Assembly: GCF_009651005.1 (NCBI RefSeq)
Contig: NZ_WHVW01000007.1
Coordinates: forward strand, 62,001 to 126,000
Direction of reading: 5' to 3'
DNA length: 64,000 nt
Origin: Sporosarcina obsidiansis
Lineage (GTDB): Bacteria; Bacillota; Bacilli; Bacillales_A; Planococcaceae
In this document: piece after piece, positions 51,939 to 60,914 of the stretch
Position numbering within the stretch: position 1 is the first letter of the stretch
Layout of the letters: the number at the start of each line of letters is the position of its first letter
Translations under genes and position numbers: made by a program
The notes under the pieces: model-generated
Database searches by the model: none
The model's input: the letters and a program-made list of their open reading frames with translations, nothing else
What the model was told of the DNA's origin: nothing

Positions 51939-52946
51939 TTAAAGACCTTGTTTTTCCATATAGCGAGCCAAGTCGATACAGCGCGCAGAGTAACCAGATT
52001 CATTATCATACCAAGAAATAACTTTCACCAAATTGCCATCTAGCACCATTGTGGATAGTCCGTCAACTGTAGACGAAGCTGTGTTGCCATTATAATCAAT
52101 AGAAACAAGTGGCAGTTCGCTAAAGTACAGCAGACCTTTTAATTCGTTTTCCGAAGCTTGTTTCAATGCAGCATTCACTTGTTCTGCTGTGACGTCTGCA
52201 TTCACTTCTGCTACAAAGTCCACGAGTGATACATTCGGCGTTGGAACACGTACTGCCATTCCGTCTAGTTTACCTTTTAGTTCTGGAATGACTTTCGTTA
52301 CCGCTGAAGCTGCACCAGTTGATGTGGGGATCATAGATTCTGCTGCTGCACGTGCTCTTCGGTAGTCTTCATGTGGCAAATCCAAGATCCGCTGATCATT
52401 CGTATAAGAGTGAACAGTTGTCATCATTCCACGTTTAATACCGAATTCATCGTTCAACACTTTCACAACAGGCGCTAAACAGTTTGTTGTACATGAAGCA
52501 TTGGAAACAATATGGTCAGTTGCCGCATTATAAGTATCTTCATTTACACCCATTACAAGTGTCGTCATTTCACCTTTTGCCGGAGCAGATAAAATAACTT
52601 TTTTGGCACCTGCATCAATATGTTTTTGTAATTTTTCCGTATCACGGAATACCCCAGTCGAATCAATAACAATATCTACTCCAAGGTCGCCCCACGGAAG
52701 ATTAGCTGGATCTTTTTCCGCAAACACTTTTACTTTTTTGTCGTTAATAAGTAATGTAGATTCATCTGATTGTACTTCTGCATCTAAAATACCATGTACT
52801 GAATCATACTTTAAGAGATGTGCAAGCATCGCTGCATCCGTCAAGTCGTTGATCGCAACTACTTCCACGTCATCTGTTTTCAACGTTTCACGCAATACCA
52901 CTCGTCCAATTCGTCCAAATCCATTAATCGCTAATTTCACTGTCAT
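51939..52946 (-). CDS. gap: Glyceraldehyde-3-phosphate dehydrogenase (NAD-dependent, glycolytic)
   Basis: I start at MTVKLAINGFGRIGRVVLRE (52946), with GGAGGCG upstream, giving 335 residues. The active-site cysteine is in SNASCTTNCLAPV; HSYTNDQRILDLPHEDYRRA and MIPTSTGAASAVTKVIPELK are standard; the NAD site GFGRIGR opens the protein. It oxidises glyceraldehyde 3-phosphate to 1,3-bisphosphoglycerate. It is directly downstream of cggR, its likely regulator, and ends in a strong terminator, the Bacillus-like arrangement of gapA. Confidence 0.98.
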   Translation of the reverse strand: MTVKLAINGFGRIGRVVLRETLKTDDVEVVAINDLTDAAMLAHLLKYDSVHGILDAEVQSDESTLLINDKKVKVFAEKDPANLPWGDLGVDIVIDSTGVFRDTEKLQKHIDAGAKKVILSAPAKGEMTTLVMGVNEDTYNAATDHIVSNASCTTNCLAPVVKVLNDEFGIKRGMMTTVHSYTNDQRILDLPHEDYRRARAAAESMIPTSTGAASAVTKVIPELKGKLDGMAVRVPTPNVSLVDFVAEVNADVTAEQVNAALKQASENELKGLLYFSELPLVSIDYNGNTASSTVDGLSTMVLDGNLVKVISWYDNESGYSARCIDLARYMEKQGL

Positions 52947-53013
52947 AATAAATCGCCTCCAAAAAGTAGTTTTTATATTTTTGCTCATTTACTGAGCGTT
53001 GCATAGCCGTAAT

Positions 53014-54078
53014 TCACATCAGTGACAGCATTTTTTTGGCCGCCCCTTCATCTGTCATCAAAATGGTTTGTTCTGGCGCGCTCGCTAAATAGGACAGCAA
53101 TGCCTCCGCCTTACTCTCTCCACCTGCAACCGCAAATATTAGTGGAACATTTTGCAATTGCTCGATTTGTATGCCTACCGTACGGATCCGATGAACAATT
53201 TCACCATTCCGATTAAAATAAAAGCCGAATGCTTCTCCTTTAGCCTGCCGATCCACAAGAATCCGCTGTTCTTTTTCAGGAGAGTTTCGCAATAGAGCCA
53301 TCTTGGAAGCATCACCAATTCCATGAATGACGCATTCCGTCTTACTATATAGATCTAACATCTCTTTTGCGGCAGGCTCATGTTGGAAAACTGCATGTGC
53401 TTCTTCGCTAAGAGTGTCAGGGTAATAAAACGCTTTATAAGATGCACCGCAAGCTTCAGCAAATGATGCTGCAATCATGTTGGCTTGTAGGCCAATTTCT
53501 TCGCCAACGCCACCTCTCGCAGCGATGAATTGAATATCTGACAACTCATCGTTCTGCATGAAGGGAGGAATCGCCGCCACTGAACTACCACCTGTCACAG
53601 CCACAATTTTACGGTTATGGATGTGCGTACGAAATTGCTTCGCTGTATGCATGCCAAGTAGTTTTTTCGTTAACCCCGAATGATCGGAGTCACCTTCCAC
53701 TATATGGACTTTTTGAATGGACAATCTTTTCGTAAGTTCTTTGGCAAGTTCTCGTCTACCAGATTTTTCTTCAATCGTATCATGCAATATAAAGAGGACA
53801 TCTACACCTTTTTCAGTAATAGACACACCTTCTTTAGAAATACCCACTAGACCTTGTTGATTAAACAATTCAAGCATCGTTCTTGTTTCTCGTTCTGAAT
53901 AGCCAGACATAGAACTTAGTGGTCTTCTACCAATTGGTCCAGCCAGTTTAATGAGTTTTAGCAAATGATATCGTTGTTCAATTAACGAAGGAAGTTCAGG
54001 TACAAGTGCCAGTTGTGCATCGTTAAATGATAAGTTCAGTTCCATCACTCTTTTCAAGTGGGTAAATTTCGATCCCAT
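53014..54078 (-). CDS. cggR: Central glycolytic genes regulator
   Basis: A SorC-family repressor, 354 residues from the ATG at 54078; an internal ATG at 54045 is an alternative, and neither has an ideal ribosome site. The N-terminal winged helix includes IEQRYHLLKLIKLAGPIGRR and SMSGYSERETRTMLELFNQQ. The C-terminal sugar-phosphate-binding domain has VAVTGGSSVAAIPPFM and GIGDASKMALLR. In Bacillus subtilis CggR represses the gapA operon and is released by fructose-1,6-bisphosphate. It is the first gene before gap, with a cre box and a possible CggR operator upstream. Confidence 0.94.
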   Translation of the reverse strand: MGSKFTHLKRVMELNLSFNDAQLALVPELPSLIEQRYHLLKLIKLAGPIGRRPLSSMSGYSERETRTMLELFNQQGLVGISKEGVSITEKGVDVLFILHDTIEEKSGRRELAKELTKRLSIQKVHIVEGDSDHSGLTKKLLGMHTAKQFRTHIHNRKIVAVTGGSSVAAIPPFMQNDELSDIQFIAARGGVGEEIGLQANMIAASFAEACGASYKAFYYPDTLSEEAHAVFQHEPAAKEMLDLYSKTECVIHGIGDASKMALLRNSPEKEQRILVDRQAKGEAFGFYFNRNGEIVHRIRTVGIQIEQLQNVPLIFAVAGGESKAEALLSYLASAPEQTILMTDEGAAKKMLSLM

Positions 54079-54082
54079 TAAA

Positions 54083-54170
54083 CAATATTTGTCCCACCTA
54101 CTTTAAAAAATTATTATATACTGATTATAACACTATTCAAATTACAAATCAATAAAGAAAACGCTTTCAT
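54083..54170 (-). promoter_or_regulatory. cggR promoter with cre box and candidate CggR operator
   Basis: Minus strand, in order: ATGAAAGCGTTTTCT (54156-54170), a full match to the CcpA cre consensus WTGNAANCGNWNNCW; TTGATT, 17 bases, TATAAT (54124-54152), a good sigma-A promoter; then GTGGGACAAATATTGTTT (about 54080-54097), resembling one half of the GGGAC-N6-TGTC CggR operator. The cre box ends four bases upstream of the -35 element and overlaps the stop of the next gene. Confidence 0.65.
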
Positions 54171-54400
54171 TAATCAATTATTTCTAAAATATCGATATAG
54201 CCGATATTTCCGTATAAAATGACGTTTCCGTTTTGTTCAAGCACCGGGATCATCAGCATATATTTCTCATGAATTTGATCATCTTCTTCAATATTAATAG
54301 TCGACCATTCGATAGGATGATCTTCTGCCACCAGTCGAAGCATTTGTTCTGCCTCAACGCAGAGTGGGCATCCTGGTCTCGTGTAAAATGTGAAATTCAT
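54170..54400 (-). CDS. Glutaredoxin-like protein (76 aa)
   Basis: MNFTFYTRPGCPLCVEAEQM carries a CPLC thioredoxin-fold redox motif near residue 11. The remainder (IEWSTINIEEDDQIHEKYML, MIPVLEQNGNVILYGNIGYI) keeps the cis-proline of the fold (IPVL). The ATG at 54400 has GAGGTG upstream. These small cytoplasmic proteins reduce disulfides; the partner is unknown. The gene lies immediately upstream of the cggR promoter, same strand, and its stop overlaps the cre box. Confidence 0.85.
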   Translation of the reverse strand: MNFTFYTRPGCPLCVEAEQMLRLVAEDHPIEWSTINIEEDDQIHEKYMLMIPVLEQNGNVILYGNIGYIDILEIID

Positions 54401-54464
54401 GCAAGTCACCTCGTGAGTAATTTTAATCTTATAGTATAAAATAAATCGATCTTAAACAAGAGGA

Positions 54465-54600
54465 ACGCGCCAAAGTGTCATTGCACCGCACCAAAGTGGC
54501 ACCGAACAGAACCAAAAACATATAGTACCGCGCAATTATCATGCTGAACCGATCCAAAACTCGCACGGAACGAACCAAAACAGCAGCTCACCGCACATTT
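54465..54600. repeat. Degenerate short repeats rich in CCAAA
   Basis: This gene-free stretch repeats variants of a short unit: CGCGCCAAAGTG, GCACCAAAGTGGC, GAACCAAAAAC, GATCCAAAACTC, GAACCAAAACAG, each close to ACCGCAC or ACCGAAC. Spacing is irregular (about 20-45 bp). There is no open frame or perfect palindrome. Confidence 0.5.
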
Positions 54601-54640
54601 CCTCTATTAATTAAGAAAGGTCTTCTCATAAAAAACAAGA

Positions 54641-54679
54641 GCCGCCCGAAAAGTTAGGTTACATAACTTTTCAGACAGC
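54641..54679 (-). terminator. Terminator of the lemA-TPM operon
   Basis: On the minus strand GCTGTCTGAAAAGTTA, loop TGTAACC, TAACTTTTCGGGCGGC, then CTTGTTTTTTAT. The long stem contains G-U pairs. Confidence 0.8.
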
Positions 54680-54694
54680 CCCAAAAGGAGAATG

Positions 54695-55486
54695 TCACCA
54701 GCTTCTTCCGGCGCCGCCTCCTCCAGTGGAACCGCCGCCACCGAAACCTCCGAAGCCGCCTCCGCTTCTGCCGCCAAAACCGCCACTTCCACCTCCCATT
54801 GAACCTGGGAAGAAGATCGGACCGCCTCGAGATCTTCCACGTGGACCGCCACCGCCGCCTCTTCCTCCCCCGCCCATAAAGACACGGAAGAGAATGTATA
54901 AGATAATAAGAACTACGAGAAATGAAGGTATACCAGGCTCTCCCTCGGTCTGAGCATATTCGACGGGAAGCTCATCTCCCTCTAGTCCATATTCCGCTGC
55001 AATTTCATTATAGAAGGCTTTATATGCTTCCATAATGGCTAGGTCAGGTTGTTCGGGCTTTGCTGTTAAATATGGCATGGCAACTTCATCGATAATGCGA
55101 CCTACTTTGCCGTCTGGGAGTGCGCCTTCTAATCCATAACCGACAGTTAAGTGAAATTTTCTTTCATTGGTGCCTTCAGGTTCAGTTGAAACGATTAACA
55201 GTGCTCCATTTTCCAGCTCCTTATCACCAAGTTGCAATTCACGGAATTTCCTTACTCCGTACTCTTCTACCGGCTCATCTTCTAACGTAGTAACAGTTCG
55301 AACAGCAAGCTCTGCTTTGGTGGCGCCAAAAAGACGAATTCCATACTCCCGTAACTCTGCCTCTTGTTGAGGCGATAGAATCTGTGCATCGTCTACTACC
55401 ACTTCCGTTATCGCATGAGCAGTCGTTGCAGTGCCAATCAGGGCGAATAACAATGCAACTACAAACATGCGGAAGCGATTCCTCAC
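54695..55486 (-). CDS. TPM-domain membrane protein (YgcG/TPM_phosphatase family, 263 aa)
   Basis: A signal peptide (MRNRFRMFVVALLFALIGTA, ending AHA) is followed by the TPM domain: VVVDDAQILSPQQEAELREY, ELAVRTVTTLEDEPVEEYGV, LLIVSTEPEGTNERKFHLTV, GYGLEGALPDGKVGRIIDEV. A single membrane helix (PSFLVVLIILYILFRVF) precedes a tail made almost only of Gly, Arg, Ser and Phe. TPM proteins are extracytoplasmic and partner with LemA; here its start overlaps the lemA stop by four bases. The function is poorly known. Low-complexity tails like this are common in the family. Confidence 0.9.
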   Translation of the reverse strand: MRNRFRMFVVALLFALIGTATTAHAITEVVVDDAQILSPQQEAELREYGIRLFGATKAELAVRTVTTLEDEPVEEYGVRKFRELQLGDKELENGALLIVSTEPEGTNERKFHLTVGYGLEGALPDGKVGRIIDEVAMPYLTAKPEQPDLAIMEAYKAFYNEIAAEYGLEGDELPVEYAQTEGEPGIPSFLVVLIILYILFRVFMGGGGRGGGGGPRGRSRGGPIFFPGSMGGGSGGFGGRSGGGFGGFGGGGSTGGGGAGRSW

Positions 55487-56067
55487 TTCGTATCATCTCC
55501 AAAGTCGACTGTTGGCGGTTGTTTCGCCCCTTCATCCGCTTTGAAATATTCTTTTTCGTCAAATCCAAAAATTGACGCAATCATTTTTCCTGGGAAACGT
55601 TTTACTTTTCGATTATATACAGATACTACATCATTGTAATCTTTACGAGCTACTGCAATCCGATTTTCTGTACCCGCCAATTCATCCATTAATTGCTGGA
55701 AGTTCTGATTTGCTTTTAGATCTGGATAGTTTTCGACTACGACCAACAATCTGCTTAACGCACTAGATAGCTCTGAATCCGCTGCTGCTTGTTCTTCTGG
55801 CCCTTGCGCACCTGCCATTTTGCTCCGTGCGTTGGCGATATTCTCTAAAACCTCCTTTTCATGAGACGCATATCCTTTTACCGTACTGACTAAGTTAGGA
55901 ATTACATCCATTCTTCGCTGTAATTGAGTTTCGACTTGTGCATACGCTTGATCTACATCTTCATCCAAATTAACTAATTTATTATAGCTGGGAACAATCA
56001 TAACAGCCGCAAGTACAACTAAAATGATGACAACTACTAGTGGTCCTGTAATTTTCTTCATCCACAT
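55483..56067 (-). CDS. LemA family protein (194 aa)
   Basis: An N-terminal membrane helix (GPLVVVIILVVLAAVMIVPS), then the LemA signature: YNKLVNLDEDVDQAYAQVET, QLQRRMDVIPNLVSTVKGYA, and FQQLMDELAGTENRIAVARK, DYNDVVSVYNRKVKRFPGKM. A mostly helical bundle faces outside. LemA proteins pair with TPM-domain proteins; the two genes overlap by ATGA-type coupling. The biochemical role is unknown in Bacillales. Confidence 0.93.
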   Translation of the reverse strand: MWMKKITGPLVVVIILVVLAAVMIVPSYNKLVNLDEDVDQAYAQVETQLQRRMDVIPNLVSTVKGYASHEKEVLENIANARSKMAGAQGPEEQAAADSELSSALSRLLVVVENYPDLKANQNFQQLMDELAGTENRIAVARKDYNDVVSVYNRKVKRFPGKMIASIFGFDEKEYFKADEGAKQPPTVDFGDDTK

Positions 56068-56330
56068 CTGCTCCTTTCATGTTGAATTAGTATTTACTTA
56101 CCCTAATTCTTTATCCCGCCAAACTTCTAGTTATTTTATGTAGCTCCACAATAAAGTGGTCTCGTATAGGTGAAAGTCCAATACTGTATATGATGTTAAG
56201 AATATAGTAACTACTATATGACAGGGTTATTCCGTAAAGTACAGGTGTTTTTAAATGAGAATCACTAGCTCTGTGAGTATTTTTCCAGAAAATACTTTAC
56301 AGGTTATTTCGAGTAGGCTATACTATAAAA

Positions 56331-56470
56331 AAGTTGCTCTAAGGAAACAATTAAACCAAATCATGCACTAAAGTTGCACTTAGGAAACTATTGTTTTATA
56401 GTACTTTTTAGAACGTAACCGATATACATCCAACTGGTTTTTATTTACCTAAAAGTTGCACAAAGGAAAG
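56331..56470 (+). promoter_or_regulatory. Three direct repeats, putative MntR/DtxR-family operators of the metal transporter
   Basis: AAGTTGCTCTAAGGAAAC at 56331, AAGTTGCACTTAGGAAAC at 56371 and AAGTTGCACAAAGGAAAG at 56453. The spacings, 40 and 82 bp, are close to whole helical turns. The unit looks like a DtxR-type imperfect palindrome (GTTGCNC...TAAGGAAAC). The last copy lies just before the ribosome site of the first gene. A TATACTATAAA stretch at about 56320 could be the promoter. Confidence 0.6.
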
Positions 56471-56491
56471 AAATATAAAGGAGGAAACAGG

Positions 56492-57232
56492 ATGATCGAT
56501 CCGATCACAGTCGAACACATCAGTGTATCGTACGATGGAAACGAAGTAGTGAAAGATGTTTCATTTTCATTTGAAGCCTCAAGTTTGATTGGGGTACTTG
56601 GTCCAAACGGTGCCGGAAAATCAACATTAATGAAGGCTATGCTCGGCTTAATCCATAAAGATCAAGGGACTGTAAAACTTGGCAGCAAGTCTGTAGATGA
56701 AATGCGAAAGAAAATTGCGTATGTCCCACAACGTTCAAATATTGACTGGAACTTCCCAATTGTGGTTAAAGATACTGTGCTTCTTGGAACATATCCGAAA
56801 GTCGGTTTGCTACGACGCCCCAAAAAAGCAGATAAAGAATGGGCGATGGAATGTCTCCAGCAAGTTGGCATGGAAGACTTCGCCAACCGGCAAATCGGTG
56901 AACTTTCAGGCGGTCAACAACAGCGTGTATTTTTAGCACGGGCATTGGCACAAAAAGCCGATTACTTCTTCTTAGATGAACCATTTGTCGGTATTGATGT
57001 TTCAAGTGAAGAAGTCATTATTAATATTTTGCGTAAATTAAAAGATGCCGGCAAAATTGTTTTCGTTGTACACCATGATTTATCGAAAGTGAAAAGTTAT
57101 TTTGATGAGTTGGTATTGATCAATAAAGAGTTGATCGACGCGGGACCTGTAAGCAAAGTATTCCAGTCAGGTAATATGACAAAAGCATATGACCGTCAAT
57201 TCATGCTAGATGGTTTGGAGGTTTCAATGTAA
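56492..57232 (+). CDS. Metal ABC transporter ATP-binding protein (Mn/Zn type, 246 aa)
   Basis: The start MIDPITVEHISVSYDGNEVV has AAAGGAGGAAACAGG upstream. Walker A GPNGAGKSTL, the Q-loop region KKIAYVPQRSNIDWNFPIVV, signature LSGGQQQRVFLARALAQKAD, Walker B YFFLDEPFVGID and the H-loop VFVVHHDLSKV are all present. The Q-loop motif with SNIDWNFP is typical of manganese/zinc importers. It powers import through the permease encoded next, overlapping by one base. Mn over Zn is favoured by the upstream MntR-like boxes but not proven. Confidence 0.93.
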   Translation: MIDPITVEHISVSYDGNEVVKDVSFSFEASSLIGVLGPNGAGKSTLMKAMLGLIHKDQGTVKLGSKSVDEMRKKIAYVPQRSNIDWNFPIVVKDTVLLGTYPKVGLLRRPKKADKEWAMECLQQVGMEDFANRQIGELSGGQQQRVFLARALAQKADYFFLDEPFVGIDVSSEEVIINILRKLKDAGKIVFVVHHDLSKVKSYFDELVLINKELIDAGPVSKVFQSGNMTKAYDRQFMLDGLEVSM

Positions 57233-58098
57233 TGGAATTCATCCAGGATTTAATGACATATGGCTTTTTGCAGAAAGCTTTTATCACTTCTGTTATGGTG
57301 GGGATTATTTGTGGTGTAATCGGGAGTTTCATCGTACTTCGTGGAATGGCTTTGATGGGAGATGCAATATCTCACGCAGTTTTGCCGGGTGTTGCCATTT
57401 CTTATATGCTCGGTATCAACTATTTCTACGGGGCCGTCGTGACGGGGTTGCTAACAGCGTTCGGGATCAGCGCCATTTCTCAAAATAGCCGTATTAAAAA
57501 TGATTCTTCAATCGGTCTAGTATTTTCAGCGTTTTTCGCTCTCGGTATTATTTTGATCACCCAAGCAAGGAGTGCAACAGACCTGACGCAAATTTTATTT
57601 GGAAACGTGCTATCGGTTCGTACCTCTGATATGTGGCTAACATTGATCATAGGAGCAATCGTTATTTTCGCAGTGATTTTGTTCTTTAAAGAACTTCTCG
57701 TCTCTAGCTTTGATGAGACGATGGCAGCAGCTTACGGATTGAAGACTCGTATGATTCACTATGGTATTATGTTTCTTTTGACACTAGTAACCGTTGCTTC
57801 ATTACAGACGGTTGGAGTCATTTTAGTAGTATCATTATTGATCACACCTGCTTCAACTGCTTATCTCTTAACGAACCGTCTATCGATTATGGTCGTGCTG
57901 GCCGCTTTTTTCGGCGCATTGTCCTCCATCATCGGTTTATATTTTAGTTTCTTGTACAACATGCCATCAGGGCCAGTCATCGCCTTGGCAACGACAGGTA
58001 TCTTCGTATTAGCATTTCTATTTTCGCCAAAGCAAGGGATTGTTATCCGAAAAATTCGTAAAGCTTCTAAGCGCAAAACAGTTGCGACTGGCAACTAA
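57232..58098 (+). CDS. Metal ABC transporter permease (288 aa)
   Basis: An ABC-3 family integral membrane protein with about eight or nine helices: MVGIICGVIGSFIVLRGMAL, then MGDAISHAVLPGVAISYMLG with the conserved Gly-Asp and Ser-His motif, FFALGIILITQARSATDLTQ and LQTVGVILVVSLLITPASTA. It forms the membrane channel for Mn2+ or Zn2+. Its start overlaps the ATPase stop (TAATG). A lipoprotein gene follows after 56 bp. Intact. Confidence 0.93.
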   Translation: MEFIQDLMTYGFLQKAFITSVMVGIICGVIGSFIVLRGMALMGDAISHAVLPGVAISYMLGINYFYGAVVTGLLTAFGISAISQNSRIKNDSSIGLVFSAFFALGIILITQARSATDLTQILFGNVLSVRTSDMWLTLIIGAIVIFAVILFFKELLVSSFDETMAAAYGLKTRMIHYGIMFLLTLVTVASLQTVGVILVVSLLITPASTAYLLTNRLSIMVVLAAFFGALSSIIGLYFSFLYNMPSGPVIALATTGIFVLAFLFSPKQGIVIRKIRKASKRKTVATGN

Positions 58099-58154
58099 TT
58101 TTAGGATCAACCGCTTCTGCGGGAATATAAATTAATGATATTCAAAGGAGTAGA

Positions 58155-59132
58155 ATGAATCACATGAAAAACTTAGTTACATGGCTAGGACTGTCCTTGC
58201 TCACCGTGTTCCTGTTAGCAGCTTGCGGCAATGACGACAGTACATCAAAAACGGATGGCGGAGACAAAGCTCCTGATTCCGGAGAAAAGTTACAGGTTGT
58301 AACGTCCTTTACCATTATTGCAGATATGGCTCGTGAAATTGGCGGAGACTACGTTGAGGTATATAACTTAGTCCCTTCTGGAACGGATCCTCACGAATAT
58401 GAGCCTTTGCCAAATGATATAAAAGCAGCAACAAATGCAGACGTATTGTTTTATAACGGATTGAACCTGGAAGGCGGGAAAAATGGCTGGTTCTTTAAAA
58501 TGATGGACACCGTTAACCAGAAAGATGAAAACATCTACAGTTTGACTGAACGCGTAGATCCAATGTACATCGGCGGAGAAGATGGCCGTGATGAAGAAAT
58601 CAACCCACACGCATTCATTGATCCAGCTGTAGGTGTGAAAATGGCAGAAGATATTCGTGATGCATTGATTGAAAAGCACCCATCAGATAGCGACAAAATT
58701 AAAGAACAAGGCGATGCGTATGTACAACGTTTGAAAGATTTGGATATTGAATTTCAAAAACGCATTGCATCTATCCCCGAAGAAAACCGAGTACTCGTCA
58801 CAAGTGAACGTGCTTTCCAATACTTGAACGACCACTATGGCTTGAAAGAAGCATTTATTTGGGAAATCGATACTGAAGAGAACGGTTCACCTAAGCAAAT
58901 TAAAGAACTCGTTCACTTTATCCAAGATCATAAAGTACCTGTCCTGTTCGTAGAGTCTAATGTAGATACTCGTCCAATGGAGACCGTTTCTAAAGAAACA
59001 GGCGTTCCAATCGCTGAAAAACCAATCTACTCTGATGAAATTGGTAATCCTGGCGAAGAAATTGATACGTATATTAAATACTTGAATTACAATATGGATT
59101 TAATTCATGACGAACTGAGCAAAAAACGTTAA
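58155..59132 (+). CDS. Metal-binding lipoprotein of the ABC importer (325 aa)
   Basis: It starts MNHMKNLVTWLGLSLLTVFL with the lipobox LLAAC, so it is anchored outside. Cluster A-I metal-binding features: VTSFTIIADMAREIGGDYVE, VPSGTDPHEYEPLPNDIKAA (His ligand), INPHAFIDPAVGVKMAEDI (His), VTSERAFQYLNDHYGLKEAF (Glu, where zinc binders usually have His) and a C-terminal IYSDEIG Asp. The His-His-Glu-Asp set fits manganese binding. It delivers the metal to the permease. A strong terminator follows at 59166. Confidence 0.93.
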   Translation: MNHMKNLVTWLGLSLLTVFLLAACGNDDSTSKTDGGDKAPDSGEKLQVVTSFTIIADMAREIGGDYVEVYNLVPSGTDPHEYEPLPNDIKAATNADVLFYNGLNLEGGKNGWFFKMMDTVNQKDENIYSLTERVDPMYIGGEDGRDEEINPHAFIDPAVGVKMAEDIRDALIEKHPSDSDKIKEQGDAYVQRLKDLDIEFQKRIASIPEENRVLVTSERAFQYLNDHYGLKEAFIWEIDTEENGSPKQIKELVHFIQDHKVPVLFVESNVDTRPMETVSKETGVPIAEKPIYSDEIGNPGEEIDTYIKYLNYNMDLIHDELSKKR

Positions 59133-59165
59133 AAATTTCACATTCAGCCAACCAGCTATTATTAT

Positions 59166-59199
59166 AAAAGGAAGTCACTTTAACTAGTGACTTCCTTTT
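59166..59199 (+). terminator. Terminator of the metal transporter operon
   Basis: AAAAGGAAGTCACT and AGTGACTTCCTTTT form a perfect 14 bp stem with a six-base loop, followed by TCAT. Confidence 0.9.
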
Positions 59200-59286
59200 T
59201 CATGATAGAGTTTTTGTAAGAGGCTATTATACACATAGCCATAAACTTATATGGTACTTGCAGCATGTAAACAAAGGAGCTTTTTT

Positions 59287-59556
59287 ATGGAAAGTATAAC
59301 GATCGAACGTTACGTAAAAACAATAGGTGAAAAATCAACTTTACAGTTACTGAAAGTTTTACAAGAAGGACTTATGTCTGTATCCCATCCTGCTATTAGC
59401 CAACATATGAAATGGCAGGAAGTCGCACAAGATGAAAGACACGGCAAGTGGATTGATTGGTCGATCAACACACATCCCCCAAAAAATCCTTTCCCGTTTT
59501 ATCTGTTGGAAGTTTTACCCATTCAGACAATTGATAAAAGCAAGGAGACTACATGA
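59287..59556 (+). CDS. Hypothetical protein (89 aa) upstream of the ArsB-like permease
   Basis: The start [20 protein letters not shown] has AAAGGAGCTTTTTT upstream. The protein is small, soluble and contains [21 protein letters not shown] do not recognise a domain. Its end overlaps the permease start by four bases (ATGA), so the two are translationally coupled, suggesting a shared role. An upstream in-frame ATG at 59251 lacks a ribosome site. Confidence 0.6.
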   Translation: MESITIERYVKTIGEKSTLQLLKVLQEGLMSVSHPAISQHMKWQEVAQDERHGKWIDWSINTHPPKNPFPFYLLEVLPIQTIDKSKETT

Positions 59557-60848
59557 TGCAAATAATATTGGCCTCCATCATTTTTTTACTAACTCTTCTT
59601 TTTGTAATTTGGCAGCCAAGAGGATTATCCATTGGCTGGTCTGCCACAGCAGGTGCTTTTCTAGCCTTGCTAGCAGGAGTCGTCAGCTTTACGGATATCG
59701 TGGACGTCACATCGATTGTATGGAATGCGACGTTGACGTTTGTTGCACTCATCATCATTTCACTCATTTTAGATGAAATCGGATTTTTCGAATGGTCAGC
59801 ATTACATATGGCGAGGTTTGCCAAAGGCAGTGGATTGCGGATGTTTTTGTTGGTCATCCTTCTTGGTGCTGCGGTGTCCGCGTTGTTCGCAAATGATGGC
59901 GCTGCGCTGATTTTGACCCCGATTGTTCTAGCTATGGTGAGAGCTCTTGATTTTAAGGGAAAGATGATTCTGCCCTTCATCATGGCGTCAGGTTTTATAG
60001 CTGATACGACTTCTCTGCCGTTTGTCGTGAGCAATCTGGTGAACATTGTATCCGCAGATTATTTCGGTATCGGCTTTGCAGAATATGCTAGTCGCATGAT
60101 AGTCCCGAACTTTTTTAGTTTAACAGCGAGCATCTTAGTGCTGTACCTTTATTTCGCAAAATCTATTCCAAAACATTTTGATGAAACACGCCTGCGTCAT
60201 CCCGCTTCTGCTATACAAGATCAGAAAATGTTTCGTATTTCTTGGATTGTACTTGGTATTTTGCTGATAGGGTACTTTGTCAGTGATTCGCTCGCTCTAC
60301 CTGTTTCATTTGTCGCAGGATTGGTTGCACTGGTTTTCTTACTGACTGCCAGAAACAGCCCTGCTGTTCAGACGGGCGAGGTGCTGAAAGGGGCTCCTTG
60401 GGCCATTGTCTTCTTCTCAATCGGTATGTACGTCGTTGTATATGGTTTACGGAATGCAGGGATGACAACTACTTTAACTGATTTGATAGAATGGACATCT
60501 GCCCATGGTTTATATGCAGCTACGCTCAGTATGGGATTCATTGCTGCCATATTATCTTCTGTCATGAATAACTTACCTACTGTGATGATTGATGCATTAG
60601 CTATTCAAGATGCAGCTGTCTCCCCTGAAATTCGGGAGGCTCTCATCTATGCCAACATCATTGGTTCAGATCTTGGACCGAAAGTAACGCCTATCGGATC
60701 GTTGGCGACTTTACTGTGGCTCCATGTTCTTTCACTGAAAGGTGTACAAATATCCTGGGGCTATTATTTCAAGGTAGGTATTGTGCTGACTGTTCCGACC
60801 TTATTTATCACGTTGACTGGGTTGTGGTGGTGGCTGACGATTATGTAA
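59553..60848 (+). CDS. ArsB/NhaD-type permease (431 aa)
   Basis: A membrane protein of about 11-12 helices: [60 protein letters not shown] and the repeat-related [17 protein letters not shown], then [20 protein letters not shown]. The two discontinuous helices with Asn-Asp-Gly-Ala and Asn-Asn-Leu-Pro are the ion-transport-superfamily core found in arsenite exporters. No arsR or arsC gene is nearby, so another anion or Na+/H+ substrate remains possible. It is coupled to the 89-residue gene and terminated at 60866. Confidence 0.88.
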   Translation: MMQIILASIIFLLTLLFVIWQPRGLSIGWSATAGAFLALLAGVVSFTDIVDVTSIVWNATLTFVALIIISLILDEIGFFEWSALHMARFAKGSGLRMFLLVILLGAAVSALFANDGAALILTPIVLAMVRALDFKGKMILPFIMASGFIADTTSLPFVVSNLVNIVSADYFGIGFAEYASRMIVPNFFSLTASILVLYLYFAKSIPKHFDETRLRHPASAIQDQKMFRISWIVLGILLIGYFVSDSLALPVSFVAGLVALVFLLTARNSPAVQTGEVLKGAPWAIVFFSIGMYVVVYGLRNAGMTTTLTDLIEWTSAHGLYAATLSMGFIAAILSSVMNNLPTVMIDALAIQDAAVSPEIREALIYANIIGSDLGPKVTPIGSLATLLWLHVLSLKGVQISWGYYFKVGIVLTVPTLFITLTGLWWWLTIM

Positions 60849-60865
60849 ATTGTTTATCTGATTGA

Positions 60866-60890
60866 AAAAGAGCCTATTCGGCTCTTTTTT
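60866..60890. terminator. Terminator after the ArsB-like gene
   Basis: AAAAAGAGCC, loop TATTC, GGCTCTTTTTT. It can serve both the plus-strand permease gene and the minus-strand gene ending at 60915. Confidence 0.9.
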
Positions 60891-60914
60891 CAATTGTATG
60901 GGAAAAGAATCATT

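Noticed and set aside
54607..54953. Open frames rich in Pro (plus) and in Ala/Glu (minus) over the TPM gene tail
   Set aside because: They are alternative frames of the Gly-rich C-terminus of the TPM protein.
59553..60848. Calling an arsenic-resistance operon
   Set aside because: Only the permease resembles ArsB; no arsR, arsC or arsA is nearby, so the substrate is left open.
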